From an uncultured Luminiphilus sp. (GTDB lineage Bacteria; Pseudomonadota; Gammaproteobacteria; Pseudomonadales; Halieaceae): a stretch of DNA of 64,000 nt. The notes below the pieces were generated by a model, which saw only the letters and a list, made by a program, of their open reading frames with translations, ran no database searches and was not told the DNA's origin. The translations under genes were made by a program, and so were the position numbers. Shown here piece by piece: positions 1 to 9,538 of this stretch; within the stretch, counting starts at the first letter, position 1; each line of letters opens with the position of its first letter. Where the stretch lies: contig CALSUB010000011.1 of assembly GCA_943789425.1 (NCBI GenBank), forward strand, positions 62,001 through 126,000. The letters run 5' to 3'.

Positions 1-688
1 CGCGTTTTTGCTGCTAATGGAGCCTGATTTTGGCGCCACAGTGATCGCCGTGGGTGCCGTGGTGGGGATGATGTTTCTCGCGGGCGCGCGATTGATTTAC
101 GTGCTCGCGCTACTCGCCTCAGTCGGAATGGGCTTTTTGGTGTTGGTGTTCAGCGCGCCCTATCGATTACAGCGGCTCACCGCCTACCAAGATCCTTGGT
201 CAGATCCTTTTGGTGCTGGCTTCCAATTGGTGCAGTCCCTCATCGCCTTCGGTCGGGGGGAATGGTTCGGTGTGGGACTCGGCAACAGCATTCAGAAGTT
301 ATTTTATTTACCGGAAGCTCATACGGACTTTGTCTTTTCGATATGGGCAGAGGAAACGGGATTATTTGGCGCACTCTTACTGATTCTATTATTCGTTGGC
401 TTAATCACGCGCATTATGCAGACCGGTTGGCGTGCCGCGGCCGAGGGAAATGGTTTTGCGGCTTATCTTTGTTTTGGCGTTGGCCTCATGTTTGCCGGGC
501 AAGTTTTCATCAATATGGGAGCGAGCTCAGGATTACTGCCTACCAAAGGCTTGACGCTACCGTTTGTGAGTTATGGCGGATCAAGCTTGATCATGAACTG
601 CGCTTTGCTCGGTATCGTATTGCGTATCGCTCAGCAACTCCGACCAGAGCAGCGCACTGATCAACCTATGTCGCGGAGAGTGGCATGA
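1..688 (+). CDS. ftsW: FtsW, septal peptidoglycan glycosyltransferase (C-terminal part)
   Basis: SEDS-family membrane enzyme that polymerises lipid II at the division septum together with FtsI. The gene runs in from the left edge, so only about 228 C-terminal residues are visible. Visible are several hydrophobic segments, the SEDS loop motif EAHTDFVFSIWAEE and the C-terminal signature PFVSYGGSS followed by a last membrane helix. The stop codon overlaps the murG start by 4 bases, as is usual in dcw clusters. RodA is the close paralogue, but the position directly before murG identifies FtsW. Confidence 0.96.
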   Translation, partial: AFLLLMEPDFGATVIAVGAVVGMMFLAGARLIYVLALLASVGMGFLVLVFSAPYRLQRLTAYQDPWSDPFGAGFQLVQSLIAFGRGEWFGVGLGNSIQKLFYLPEAHTDFVFSIWAEETGLFGALLLILLFVGLITRIMQTGWRAAAEGNGFAAYLCFGVGLMFAGQVFINMGASSGLLPTKGLTLPFVSYGGSSLIMNCALLGIVLRIAQQLRPEQRTDQPMSRRVA

Positions 689-1815
689 CGGTCGAGCCAA
701 CACGTCACAATGAGTATCGCGCCTTGATTGCGGCAGGTGGAACGGGGGGGCATGTTTATCCTGCGCTCGCCGTGGCCGATGCTTTGTCTGAGCGGGGTTG
801 GACCGTTGAGTGGATCGGCACTGAACGAGGAATCGAACATCGACTCGTGCCCGCATCCGGAATTTCATTGCACTGCCTAAACGTGTCGGGTCTTCGAGGA
901 AAACGTCTCTTTGATCGAGCGCGAAGCCTGGTTAGGGTGATCGGTGGATTGTGGCGATCGGTGAACATCATCTGGCGGGTGCGACCCGATATCGTTCTAG
1001 GAATGGGAGGCTATGCGGCGGGTCCAGCAGGTCTGGCAGCTTGGTTGACGCGATTACCCCTTGTCATTCATGAGCAAAATGCGGTGGCAGGCACCACCAA
1101 TAGATGGTTAGCCCCTTTGGCAAAGCATGTGCTGTGTGGTTTGCCGGGTGAATTTGCGCGACGCCGCGACGCCCGTGTCGTTGGTAATCCTGTGCGTGCC
1201 AACCTCTGTGAGGTGGATCGCAGTGGGTTAGCCGAACTCTCCGGTTTTTCAGCGCAGCGGCCACTGAACTTGCTCGTGTTAGGCGGCAGCCTGGGTGCAG
1301 CACCCCTCAATAGTCTTCTACCCCCGACCATCGATCGCCTAGTGATCAAGGGTCTGGGAGAGTCGATCGCTGTCTGGCAGCAATGTGGAGAAAGCAATCG
1401 GTCAGCCGCAGACGAAGCATGGCAGGGGACTCGATTTTCCCAATGCCAACGAGACGATTTTATTGACGATATGGCAACCGCTTACGCGTGGGCTGACGTG
1501 GTGATTGCGCGAGCGGGTGCATTGACGGTGTCGGAGCTGGCGGCGACAGGAACACCTTCCATACTGATTCCCTTGCCTCAAGCGATCGACGATCACCAGA
1601 CGCATAATGCGCAGGTGCTCACTGAAACAGGCGGCGCCGTGATGGTGACACAGAGCGAAGCGACGCCTGAGCGCATTGCGGATCGTCTTGAGCAATGGAT
1701 TCAGTCGCCGGCGAGTTTACTGGAGATGGCACGGCGCGCTCTGGGGATGATCACGGCTAATGCCACTGATGAAGTGGTGGCAGTTCTAACAGAGGTGGCT
1801 CATGCGAATGACTGA
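685..1815 (+). CDS. murG: MurG, UDP-GlcNAc:undecaprenyl-PP-MurNAc-pentapeptide GlcNAc transferase
   Basis: Peripheral inner-membrane GT-B glycosyltransferase that converts lipid I to lipid II. The protein has 376 residues, close to the usual length. The N-terminal glycine-rich loop GGTGGH lies at about residues 18-23, HEQN at about 130, and the donor-binding region with AGALTVSELAA at about 275. It starts inside the ftsW stop codon and overlaps murC by 14 bases, so it is translationally coupled within the dcw operon. Confidence 0.97.
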   Translation: MTVEPTRHNEYRALIAAGGTGGHVYPALAVADALSERGWTVEWIGTERGIEHRLVPASGISLHCLNVSGLRGKRLFDRARSLVRVIGGLWRSVNIIWRVRPDIVLGMGGYAAGPAGLAAWLTRLPLVIHEQNAVAGTTNRWLAPLAKHVLCGLPGEFARRRDARVVGNPVRANLCEVDRSGLAELSGFSAQRPLNLLVLGGSLGAAPLNSLLPPTIDRLVIKGLGESIAVWQQCGESNRSAADEAWQGTRFSQCQRDDFIDDMATAYAWADVVIARAGALTVSELAATGTPSILIPLPQAIDDHQTHNAQVLTETGGAVMVTQSEATPERIADRLEQWIQSPASLLEMARRALGMITANATDEVVAVLTEVAHAND

Positions 1816-3238
1816 GCCCACAAACCCAGTGCCCTCAATGGATCGGATCCAACACATCTTCATGGTGGGTATTGGCGGCGCTGGTATGAGCGGCATAGCG
1901 GAGGTTCTGAAGGGGCTTGGCTACACGGTTTCAGGATCTGATGTCGCTGACAGTGCCGCCATTATGCGACTGCGGTCATTGGGTATTAACATCTATATCG
2001 GTCATCAAGCTGAACACATTCAACACGCTGATGTGCTGGTGGTGTCGGCGGCGATCTCGAGGGACAACCCCGAGTGCGTTGCGGCGAAAACAGCACGGAT
2101 TCCAGTGGTGCCCCGTGCTGAAATGCTAGCTGAGTTGATGCGTTATCGCTTTGGTATTGCGGTAGCCGGCACACACGGCAAGACCACAACAACCAGCTTA
2201 ATCGCCTCTATTCTTGATGAGGCAGGCGCAGACCCCACCTTTGTCATCGGTGGGTTGCTCAATAAAACGGGGAGCAATGCTGCCTTGGGTGAGGGGCGTT
2301 ATTGGGTCGTCGAAGCCGACGAGAGTGATGCCTCTTTCTTACATCTTCAGCCGATGATGGCGCTGGTCACCAATATCGAAGCCGACCATATGGATCACTA
2401 TGAGGGTGACCTAGCGCGCTATATCCAAGCGTTTGATGGCTTCCTGCACAACTTACCCTTTTATGGTTCCGCCGTGATGTGCCTCGATGATCCCGGTGTT
2501 CAGGATCTGTTACCTGATCTGACACGCAGAGTGGTGACGTATGGGCAGCACCAAGATGCTGACTATCGGTTGGACAATTACGCTGCCGATGGGCTATGCA
2601 GTCATTTTGATCTGATTCGACCTGCTGGTGCGACACCTTTGGCGCTGACGATTGGTATGCCGGGCCTTCACAACGCCCAGAATGCTGCTGGCGCGGCGGC
2701 ACTGTGCTCTGAGCTTAATATCGCTGATCAGGCTATCGCAGCAGGACTGTCTGAATTCGGTGGTGTTGGACGCCGCTTTTCTGACTTGGGCGATGTGATT
2801 TGGTCAACCGGTTCAGCACGACTCATTGATGATTATGGACATCATCCGACCGAATTAGCGGTGACGCTGAAGGCAGTCCGAGAGGCTTTCGTCGGTCGGC
2901 GGCTGGTCATGGTCTATCAGCCCCATCGTTATACCCGGACACGCGATCATTTTGATGAGTTTGTCTCGGTGTTGAGTGAAGGCCAGCAACTCGTGTTACT
3001 TGATGTGTATGCAGCTGGTGAGCCGTCGATAAAAGGTGCCGACTCTCTCAGCTTGGCAAATGCGATACGCACCGATGGCGCGATCGACCCTATCGTCGTC
3101 TCAGACCAGACACAATTAGCGAAGACCTTGATTGAGGTGCTGCAAGATCAAGATGTGTTGTTGATGCAGGGCGCCGGTGATATCGGCCGACTTGCTGCAA
3201 CCCTCTCACAGGCCGAGAGACTTGAGGTGTTGTCATGA
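1802..3238 (+). CDS. murC: MurC, UDP-N-acetylmuramate--L-alanine ligase
   Basis: Cytoplasmic ATP-dependent Mur ligase that adds L-Ala to UDP-MurNAc. In 478 residues the N-terminal nucleotide-sugar binding loop GIGGAGMSG is at about 23-31, the ATP-binding loop GTHGKTTTT at 123-131, and the C-terminal domain carries YGHHPTE near 340. The gene overlaps murG; Met1, Met3 and Met13 are all possible starts, and the first is used here because of the tight packing. It overlaps ddlB by 4 bases. Confidence 0.97.
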   Translation: MRMTEPTNPVPSMDRIQHIFMVGIGGAGMSGIAEVLKGLGYTVSGSDVADSAAIMRLRSLGINIYIGHQAEHIQHADVLVVSAAISRDNPECVAAKTARIPVVPRAEMLAELMRYRFGIAVAGTHGKTTTTSLIASILDEAGADPTFVIGGLLNKTGSNAALGEGRYWVVEADESDASFLHLQPMMALVTNIEADHMDHYEGDLARYIQAFDGFLHNLPFYGSAVMCLDDPGVQDLLPDLTRRVVTYGQHQDADYRLDNYAADGLCSHFDLIRPAGATPLALTIGMPGLHNAQNAAGAAALCSELNIADQAIAAGLSEFGGVGRRFSDLGDVIWSTGSARLIDDYGHHPTELAVTLKAVREAFVGRRLVMVYQPHRYTRTRDHFDEFVSVLSEGQQLVLLDVYAAGEPSIKGADSLSLANAIRTDGAIDPIVVSDQTQLAKTLIEVLQDQDVLLMQGAGDIGRLAATLSQAERLEVLS

Positions 3239-4167
3239 ATCAGAACTTGATTGATGGCGGAACCGTTGCGGTGCTATTGGGAGGTACTTCGGCAGAGAGA
3301 GCGATTTCGCTAGAGAGCGGCAATAATGTTGTGCACGCCTTACAGCAGGCTGGCGCACACGTTTTGCCCATTGATCCCGCGGTAGCGGGTTGGATGGCAC
3401 AGTTAAGTGAGGTCTCGTTTGCCTTCAACTTGTTGCATGGGCCGGGAGGTGAAGACGGCACTATCCAAGGTCTCTTAGATTTAATGCAAGTGCCTTACAG
3501 CGGATCGGGTGTTTTAGGCTCAGCGCTTTCAATGGACAAGATACGGACCAAGGTGCTTTGGCAGGGTGCAGGCTTTCCTACCCCTGATTTCCGAGTGCTC
3601 GATGCGAGGTGCGATTGGGACGCCGTCATTGCTGAGTTGGGCACTGTGTTTGTGAAGCCGTCCTTAGAGGGTTCCTCGCTGGGGATGGCGAAGGCAAGCA
3701 CTGGCAAGGAACTCGAGGCGGCCTATCAGCTGGCCGTGACCTATGGTGCTGAAGTGCTGGCTGAGCAGTTCATCGAGGGCCCCGAATACACCATTTCAAT
3801 ACTCGGAGATAACACCTTACCCAGCATTCGTATCGAAGTCCCCGGAGATTTTTATGACTTTGAAGCGAAGTACCGCTCTGATGAGACGCAATTTTTTTGC
3901 CCTTCCGGTTTAGAGGATCATGACGAAGCAGCGCTCTCTCAGTTAGCGTCGTCCGCGTTTCGCGCGGTGGGCTGCACAATATGGGGTCGCGTCGATGTGA
4001 TTCGTGATCAGGTGGGCGCTTGGCATTTGTTAGAGGTCAACACCGTCCCCGGTATGACATCGCATAGCTTGGTGCCTTTGTCGGCAAAGGCCGCGGGGCT
4101 CTCCTTAGCGGACCTCCTATCTCGCATTTATACAGACAGTGTGGGGGTAAGACATGCGCAAAGCTGA
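3235..4167 (+). CDS. ddlB: DdlB, D-alanine--D-alanine ligase
   Basis: ATP-grasp ligase making the D-Ala-D-Ala dipeptide for the peptidoglycan stem. The protein has 310 residues. The start region has LLGGTSAERAISLESG, the middle has the ATP-grasp stretch FVKPSLEGSSLGMAK, and the C-terminus has the metal-binding LEVNTVPGMTSHSL. It sits between murC and ftsQ with 4- and 14-base overlaps, which is the standard position of the B-type Ddl in gammaproteobacteria. Confidence 0.97.
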   Translation: MNQNLIDGGTVAVLLGGTSAERAISLESGNNVVHALQQAGAHVLPIDPAVAGWMAQLSEVSFAFNLLHGPGGEDGTIQGLLDLMQVPYSGSGVLGSALSMDKIRTKVLWQGAGFPTPDFRVLDARCDWDAVIAELGTVFVKPSLEGSSLGMAKASTGKELEAAYQLAVTYGAEVLAEQFIEGPEYTISILGDNTLPSIRIEVPGDFYDFEAKYRSDETQFFCPSGLEDHDEAALSQLASSAFRAVGCTIWGRVDVIRDQVGAWHLLEVNTVPGMTSHSLVPLSAKAAGLSLADLLSRIYTDSVGVRHAQS

Positions 4168-4948
4168 TCCTTTGATGGCTGATGTGGGCCCGGCTGCCGG
4201 GGCATCGACTAACGTGATATCGACGTTGCGGCGCTGGTTTAATCGACTACTTCTGGGTTGTGCGCTGACCCTAACTGGTCTCGGGCTATATCAGGGTTCG
4301 ACGGCGTTGGCGGCGAAGCAGGTTAAGACACTGACAGTGCGGGGCGATGTCCGCCACATTGATACCGAGGTGATTCAGGCTCGTTTAACCCCGCGGATTA
4401 CCGATGGCTTTATGGCTGCAGATCTGCGCGATTTGCGTGATGAGCTGGAGTCCTTGCCCTGGGTTTATAAGGTCAATACGCGACGGCGATGGCCCGCAGA
4501 AATTGAGGTGGTGTTGGTTGAGCAGAGGCCATTAGCGCGTTGGAGCGATACCGGATATCTCAATCATCAGGGGCAATTTTTTGCTGCGACGCAGGATGGT
4601 CAGTATGCGCATCTTCCTCTACTCAGTGGCCCAGAAGGCGCCGAAGGGACTTTGACACGGCGCTACCAAATGCTGACCTCGCAGCTTGAACCAGAGGGTC
4701 TCACAATCGATGAGCTGTCGATTGATGTATTAGGGCAATTGTCAGTGAAGTTAATGAATGGCGTGCAACTTGCACTGGGTGCGAACGAATTGTTGCGACG
4801 GGTGACCCGCTTTAAACAGTTGTGGAGCGATAAGTTATCAACTCAGACGGTCGAAAAGATTGATCTGCGTTACGAGCATGGTGCGGCAGTGACATTCGGT
4901 CACTCGGCACTGGCAATGCAGCCACTACGAAGTAGGGGAGAGGGATGA
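4154..4948 (+). CDS. ftsQ: FtsQ, divisome protein with POTRA domain
   Basis: Bitopic inner-membrane protein linking early and late divisome parts (partner of FtsB and FtsL). In 264 residues there is a short cytoplasmic tail, one membrane helix at about residues 30-50, a POTRA domain starting at VKTLTVRGDV (about 56) and a beta domain containing LPWVYKVNTRRRWPAEIEV (about 100-120), typical of FtsQ/DivIB. The sequence is weakly conserved, but position and domain order leave little doubt. It overlaps ddlB and ftsA. Confidence 0.95.
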   Translation: MRKADPLMADVGPAAGASTNVISTLRRWFNRLLLGCALTLTGLGLYQGSTALAAKQVKTLTVRGDVRHIDTEVIQARLTPRITDGFMAADLRDLRDELESLPWVYKVNTRRRWPAEIEVVLVEQRPLARWSDTGYLNHQGQFFAATQDGQYAHLPLLSGPEGAEGTLTRRYQMLTSQLEPEGLTIDELSIDVLGQLSVKLMNGVQLALGANELLRRVTRFKQLWSDKLSTQTVEKIDLRYEHGAAVTFGHSALAMQPLRSRGEG

Positions 4949-6186
4949 TGGCCAATGACGACGGCAAACACATGATTGTAGGTCTTGATATTGGGACCTC
5001 CAAGGTGGTCGCGGTGGTGGGAGAGATCGACCCTGATGGAGGCATCGAAGTCGTGGGGATTGGCTCCCATCCGTCCCGAGGCATGAAAAAGGGCGTGGTG
5101 GTCAATATTGAATCGACGGTGAACGCAATCCAGAGGGCGGTCGAAGAAGCCGAGCTAATGGCAGGATGCCAAATTCATTCGGTCTACGTTGGTATTGCGG
5201 GAAGCCATATTCGCTCTGTGAACTCGCATGGGATTGTTGCAATACGAGATCAAGAGGTATTTCAGCAAGATGTTGATCGGGTGATTGACGCAGCTCAGGC
5301 GGTTGCTATTCCCGCTGATCAGAAAATTCTGCACGTGCTGCCACAAGAATATGTCATCGATAATCAGTCAGGGATTCGGGAACCCCTCGGTATGTCTGGT
5401 GTGCGATTAGAGGCAAAGGTGCACTTAGTGACCTGTGCCGTCAACGCGTCTCAGAATATTGAAAAATGCGTAGAGCGATGTGGCTTGTCGGTGGATGGGA
5501 TCATCCTCGAGCAATTGGCTTCAAGCTACTCCGTCATCACCGAGGATGAGCGCGATTTAGGCGTCTGCCTCGTCGATATCGGCGGTGGCACCTCAGATAT
5601 CGCCATTTTCACTGATGGCTCGATCCGACACACGGGCGTCATTCCGATTGCCGGCGATCAGGTGACCAACGATATTGCAATGGCACTTCGAACCCCTACT
5701 CAGCACGCCGAAGAAATCAAGATCCGCTACGCCTGTGCACTACCTCAGCTTGCTGGCGCTGAAGAGACCATCAAAGTGCCCAGCGTCGGAGACCGGCCCC
5801 CGCGAGATTTATCACGACAATCGTTGGCTGAAGTGGTTGAGCCACGTTACGACGAGCTCTTCACGCTCATTCAGTCCGAGCTGCGTCGCTCTGGCTACGA
5901 AGAATTGATTCCTGCAGGAGTCGTCCTGACGGGCGGGACTTCCAAGATGGAGGGGGCAGTGGATTTGGCGGAAGAAATTTTCCACATGCCGGTCAGGCTA
6001 GGTGCACCTCAATACGCGAGGGGATTGCACGACATTATTCGAAATCCGATTTACGCCACCGCAGTGGGGTTACTCCTCTATGGCGCGGAGGAGGTGCGAA
6101 GTGGGATTCGGGAGCGTCAGGAGCTGGCATTACAAAATGTGAGCTTCGCCGGGCGAGTGAAGGAATGGTTCGCTCGACATTTTTAA
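4945..6186 (+). CDS. ftsA: FtsA, actin-like membrane tether of FtsZ
   Basis: Actin-fold ATPase that anchors the Z-ring to the membrane. Among 413 residues, phosphate-1 GLDIGTSKVVAVVGE is near residue 14 and phosphate-2 VDIGGGTSDIAIF near 210. The last residues (FAGRVKEWFARHF) form the amphipathic membrane-targeting helix. The adjacent ATG codons at 4945 and 4948 overlap the ftsQ stop. The gene is followed by ftsZ after about 60 bases. Confidence 0.97.
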   Translation: MMANDDGKHMIVGLDIGTSKVVAVVGEIDPDGGIEVVGIGSHPSRGMKKGVVVNIESTVNAIQRAVEEAELMAGCQIHSVYVGIAGSHIRSVNSHGIVAIRDQEVFQQDVDRVIDAAQAVAIPADQKILHVLPQEYVIDNQSGIREPLGMSGVRLEAKVHLVTCAVNASQNIEKCVERCGLSVDGIILEQLASSYSVITEDERDLGVCLVDIGGGTSDIAIFTDGSIRHTGVIPIAGDQVTNDIAMALRTPTQHAEEIKIRYACALPQLAGAEETIKVPSVGDRPPRDLSRQSLAEVVEPRYDELFTLIQSELRRSGYEELIPAGVVLTGGTSKMEGAVDLAEEIFHMPVRLGAPQYARGLHDIIRNPIYATAVGLLLYGAEEVRSGIRERQELALQNVSFAGRVKEWFARHF

Positions 6187-6247
6187 CAGTAAAAAGCTTT
6201 AGCAGGGCCCTGCGGATTTGGGTCTTTTTAAAAACGGGGAGAAAATA

Positions 6248-7415
6248 ATGTTTGAACTAGTAGATAGTGCACCACAAAGTGCCGTTATCAAGGTGATTGG
6301 AGTGGGCGGCGGCGGCGGTAACGCGGTTCGCCACATGATAGATCACCATGTCGACGGCGTGGACTTCATTTGTGCCAATACCGATGCGCAGGCGCTCTCT
6401 GATATTAGCTCCAAAACGGTGCTTCAGTTGGGTGCGAGCATCACAAAAGGACTCGGTGCAGGAGCTAACCCAGAAGTGGGTCGGGGCTGCCGCACTCGAA
6501 GATCGCGATCGGATTGCCGACGCGCTACATGGCACCGATATGGTGTTTGTGACCGCGGGCATGGGAGGTGGCACGGGTACAGGCGCGGCACCCATTGTTG
6601 CCGAAGTAGCGCGTGAGCTCGGGATTTTGACCGTGGCAGTCGTAACGCGACCCTTTAGTTTTGAGGGTAAAAAGCGCGTCACTACTGCGGAAGATGGGCT
6701 CAAGGAAATCGCACAACATTGCGATTCTTTGATTACGATCCCTAACGAAAAGCTGCTTGAAGTGCTGGGTAAAAACACCTCATTGTTGGATGCGTTTAAA
6801 GAGGCAAACGATGTGCTACTCGGTGCGGTCCAGGGTATTGCGGATCTCATTATTCGACCTGGTTTGGTGAACGTTGACTTCGCAGATGTCCGGACGGTGA
6901 TGTCAGAGATGGGTGCGGCAATGATGGGTACGGGTACTGCCAGCGGCGAGGATCGTGCTCGAGAGGCGGCAGAGCGGGCCATTAATAGCCCGTTACTGGA
7001 CGATATCGACTTGAGTGGTGCTCGGGGTATTCTGGTGAATATCACTGCTGGCTTAGATCTCTCGCTCGGTGAGTTCTCTGAGGTCGGTGCGACCATCGAA
7101 GATATTGCCTCAGAAGACGCTACCGTAGTGGTCGGAACGGTCATTGACCCAGAGATGACCGATACCTTGAAAGTCACGGTAGTGGCGACAGGTCTCCGCA
7201 GTGCCGAGGCGCGCCCCGCACTGACGGCGGTCGATACCAGCGTCGTTAAGCGCCCACCGGGCGTCGGTGCAGACTACGATGATTACGATCTGCCTCCCGG
7301 CAGGCGTCAGCGCGCAGGCGCAATCAGTGAGGGCCAGACTGCATTGAAAATGGATGAGGGTCTGGATGAGCAGTTATTCGATGTGCCGGCGTTTTTGCGT
7401 CGTCAGGCGGACTGA
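6248..7415 (+). CDS. ftsZ: FtsZ, tubulin-like division GTPase (frameshifted as sequenced)
   Basis: Forms the Z-ring. The start at 6248 follows a good ribosome site (GGGGAG). The first 79 residues, with the loop [13 protein letters not shown], are in one frame; after NPEVGR the frame is lost at the GGGG run 6483-6486. Removing one G gives [15 protein letters not shown], then the tubulin signature [10 protein letters not shown], and the protein ends in the conserved tail peptide [11 protein letters not shown]. The repaired protein is 388 residues, normal for FtsZ. Since ftsZ is essential and the rest is perfectly conserved, the extra G is most likely a sequence error. Confidence 0.95.
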
Positions 7416-7435
7416 TTGCTGTCTTCGTCTGTAAA

Positions 7436-7462
7436 GCCCTGATGAATGTGAATAATCAGGGC
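7436..7462. repeat. Inverted repeat between ftsZ and lpxC
   Basis: GCCCTGAT at 7436-7443 and ATCAGGGC at 7455-7462 form a perfect 8-bp stem with an 11-base loop, 20 bases after the ftsZ stop. There is no T-run behind it, so it is not a classical intrinsic terminator; it may stabilise the 3' end of the dcw mRNA or be a weak terminator. Confidence 0.5.
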
Positions 7463-7526
7463 GTGAGGGCTGGATTGCAGTAACGTGCCCTAGTAAGGTT
7501 TTCCTCTCTAGATCAGAGGATTCGCC

Positions 7527-8444
7527 ATGCGGTGGCAAAGAACCTTACAAGAGTCGATAAAGTCGACGGGCGTGGGTCTGCATTCTGGTGACAAAGTGTC
7601 GATGACACTGAGTCCGGCACCGGTCGATACAGGTGTGGTGTTTCGTCGCACTGATTTAACCCCAGCCCGGGAAATCCCCGCCCGGGCTGATGGGGTTGAT
7701 GAAACGGACTTATCGACTAGCCTTGGTACCGATGATGGCCGGGTCACGACCGTAGAGCACCTGCTCTCTGCGCTGTGTGGCCTGGGTATCGACAATCTTT
7801 ATATCGATTTAGATGCCCCCGAGGTCCCCATTATGGACGGCTCAGCGGGCCCCTTTGTTTATTTGCTGCAGACAGCTGGCATTTGTGAGCAGGCAGCCGC
7901 AAAGCGATTCATTCGTGTGACTGAGAGCATTACGGTGAACGACGGCGAAAAGACCGTGTCATTGCACCCTTACGAGGGCTTTAAGCTCAGTTTCGCCATT
8001 GATTTTGATCACCCCGTTTTCCGCGAGCAGACCGGTCGGGTCACCTTAGACATGGACACCGAGACTTTCGTGCGAGAAATCAGTCGTGCGAGGACCTTCG
8101 GGTTCGTTCATGAATTCGAGTACATGCGGTCTCGAGGTTTAGCGAGAGGCGGCAGCGTTGATAATGCGATCGTCATCGACGATTTCCATATCCTCAATGA
8201 AGGCGGTTTGCGCTACGAAGATGAATTTGTGAAGCATAAAATCTTGGATGCCATGGGCGATTTGTACCTCGCCGGTCATCAGTTACTTGCTGAGTATGAT
8301 GGGTTTAAATCCGGCCATGCGATGAACAATCAACTGATTCGGACGCTGTTGGCGCAACAAGAGAGTTGGGAATGGGCCACCTTCGAAAACGAGAGCCCGT
8401 CGCCCCTAAATTGGTCATTGCCGCACAGTTTACAGCTGGTTTGA
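7527..8444 (+). CDS. lpxC: LpxC, UDP-3-O-acyl-N-acetylglucosamine deacetylase
   Basis: Zinc enzyme for the committed step of lipid A synthesis. The 305 residues match the family. The zinc ligand motif [15 protein letters not shown] is near residue 77, the second zinc motif [14 protein letters not shown] near 236, and the end carries the catalytic HAMNN (about 262). The N-terminus [17 protein letters not shown] is typical. It follows ftsZ as in most gammaproteobacteria. The ORF is uninterrupted although both neighbours downstream and upstream (secA, ftsZ) carry frame breaks. Confidence 0.97.
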   Translation: MRWQRTLQESIKSTGVGLHSGDKVSMTLSPAPVDTGVVFRRTDLTPAREIPARADGVDETDLSTSLGTDDGRVTTVEHLLSALCGLGIDNLYIDLDAPEVPIMDGSAGPFVYLLQTAGICEQAAAKRFIRVTESITVNDGEKTVSLHPYEGFKLSFAIDFDHPVFREQTGRVTLDMDTETFVREISRARTFGFVHEFEYMRSRGLARGGSVDNAIVIDDFHILNEGGLRYEDEFVKHKILDAMGDLYLAGHQLLAEYDGFKSGHAMNNQLIRTLLAQQESWEWATFENESPSPLNWSLPHSLQLV

Positions 8445-8536
8445 GTGCAATTTAGCCGGTTTAGGTTGGTGCTCAACGGTTTCCCTTAACCCCTGAAAAT
8501 GGCATAGTTCCGACCCCGTTACTGTGATACCCGACC

Positions 8537-9466
8537 TTGAAGTTAATTCTCCTCAACCGCCACGCCGCATCGCGCACCCTGGAACTGGGCAGGTGGTCGT
8601 GGTTGTTGCTGTCAGCCTGTGTCATTGGTGTCCCTCTGGGATTGGTCGCAGTGAGTTACCAACTCGGGTTCGATGGTGGTGTGAGATCGGAACAGTCATC
8701 TCGTATTTCGATACGCGAGCAGCAAGCGACCGAGCGAGCAGAAGCCCTGGCGCAACTGAGTGTTGAGGCGCAGTCACGGCTAACCGCCATGACACGTCGT
8801 TTGGCGACGTTACAGACCCAGATGACACGCCTTGACGCCCTTGGCCTCCATCTCACCGAGCTGGCGGGACTTGAGGTGGGCGAATTCGATTTTTCTGGGC
8901 CACCGGCATTGGGTGGTCCGTCGGTGCCATTGCAGACCGATAGCGCGCCTGGCGTCCTTGAAATCAACACGCAGTACGATGCCTTAGAGAATTATTTTGC
9001 CGGTAGTGAAGTGCAATTCGAGGTGCTGGCAGGGCTGTTGTCGTCGGAGCAGTTGCGAACCGAATCGACCCCCGCTGGAAGACCGATACGATCTGGCTGG
9101 CAATCCTCGTCGTTTGGGAGCCGCATTGACCCGATTTCGGGTAAGCGCGCTTGGCATACCGGCGCTGACTTTGCAGGCCGTAAAGGCTCCGATATTCTCG
9201 CTGTTGCGAGCGGCGTCGTTAGCTGGAGTGGTGTGAAAGCCGGCTATGGCACCATGATTGAGGTCTCTCATGGCGATGGTTTAAGCACCCGCTATGGACA
9301 CAATCAAGAAAACTTGGTCGCATTAGGTGATCTCGTTCGTCGGGGTGATGTGATCGCCCTCATGGGCAGCTCTGGCAGGTCGACCGGACCCCATGTCCAC
9401 TTTGAGGTCTTCAAACACGGACGCGCCGTTGATCCGGCCTCTTATGTCCGCAGGACTCATCGTTAA
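8537..9466 (+). CDS. M23-family peptidase with membrane anchor and coiled coil
   Basis: Probable periplasmic peptidoglycan endopeptidase or LytM-type factor. Of 309 residues, about 20-43 form a membrane segment, 50-110 look like a coiled coil, and about 190-300 form an M23 domain with HTGADFA (His and Asp zinc ligands) and the catalytic HVHFEV. The start is a TTG at 8537 giving MKLILLNRH; no ATG and no clear ribosome site lie nearby, so the exact start is uncertain. An M23 protein directly before secA is a common arrangement in Pseudomonas relatives. With the full HxxxD and HxH set it is probably enzymatically active. Confidence 0.87.
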   Translation: MKLILLNRHAASRTLELGRWSWLLLSACVIGVPLGLVAVSYQLGFDGGVRSEQSSRISIREQQATERAEALAQLSVEAQSRLTAMTRRLATLQTQMTRLDALGLHLTELAGLEVGEFDFSGPPALGGPSVPLQTDSAPGVLEINTQYDALENYFAGSEVQFEVLAGLLSSEQLRTESTPAGRPIRSGWQSSSFGSRIDPISGKRAWHTGADFAGRKGSDILAVASGVVSWSGVKAGYGTMIEVSHGDGLSTRYGHNQENLVALGDLVRRGDVIALMGSSGRSTGPHVHFEVFKHGRAVDPASYVRRTHR

Positions 9467-9538
9467 ACCAGCCGCTCTGGCGCTTTGATGTGTCGTTTCC
9501 ACACACGTTTCCCCTTTTGACTGACCAGTGAGACTGCC

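Noticed and set aside
6257-7177. Long open frame (306 codons) antisense to ftsZ
   Set aside because: Ser/Thr/Ala-rich translation with no family resemblance; a shadow of the conserved ftsZ coding sequence.
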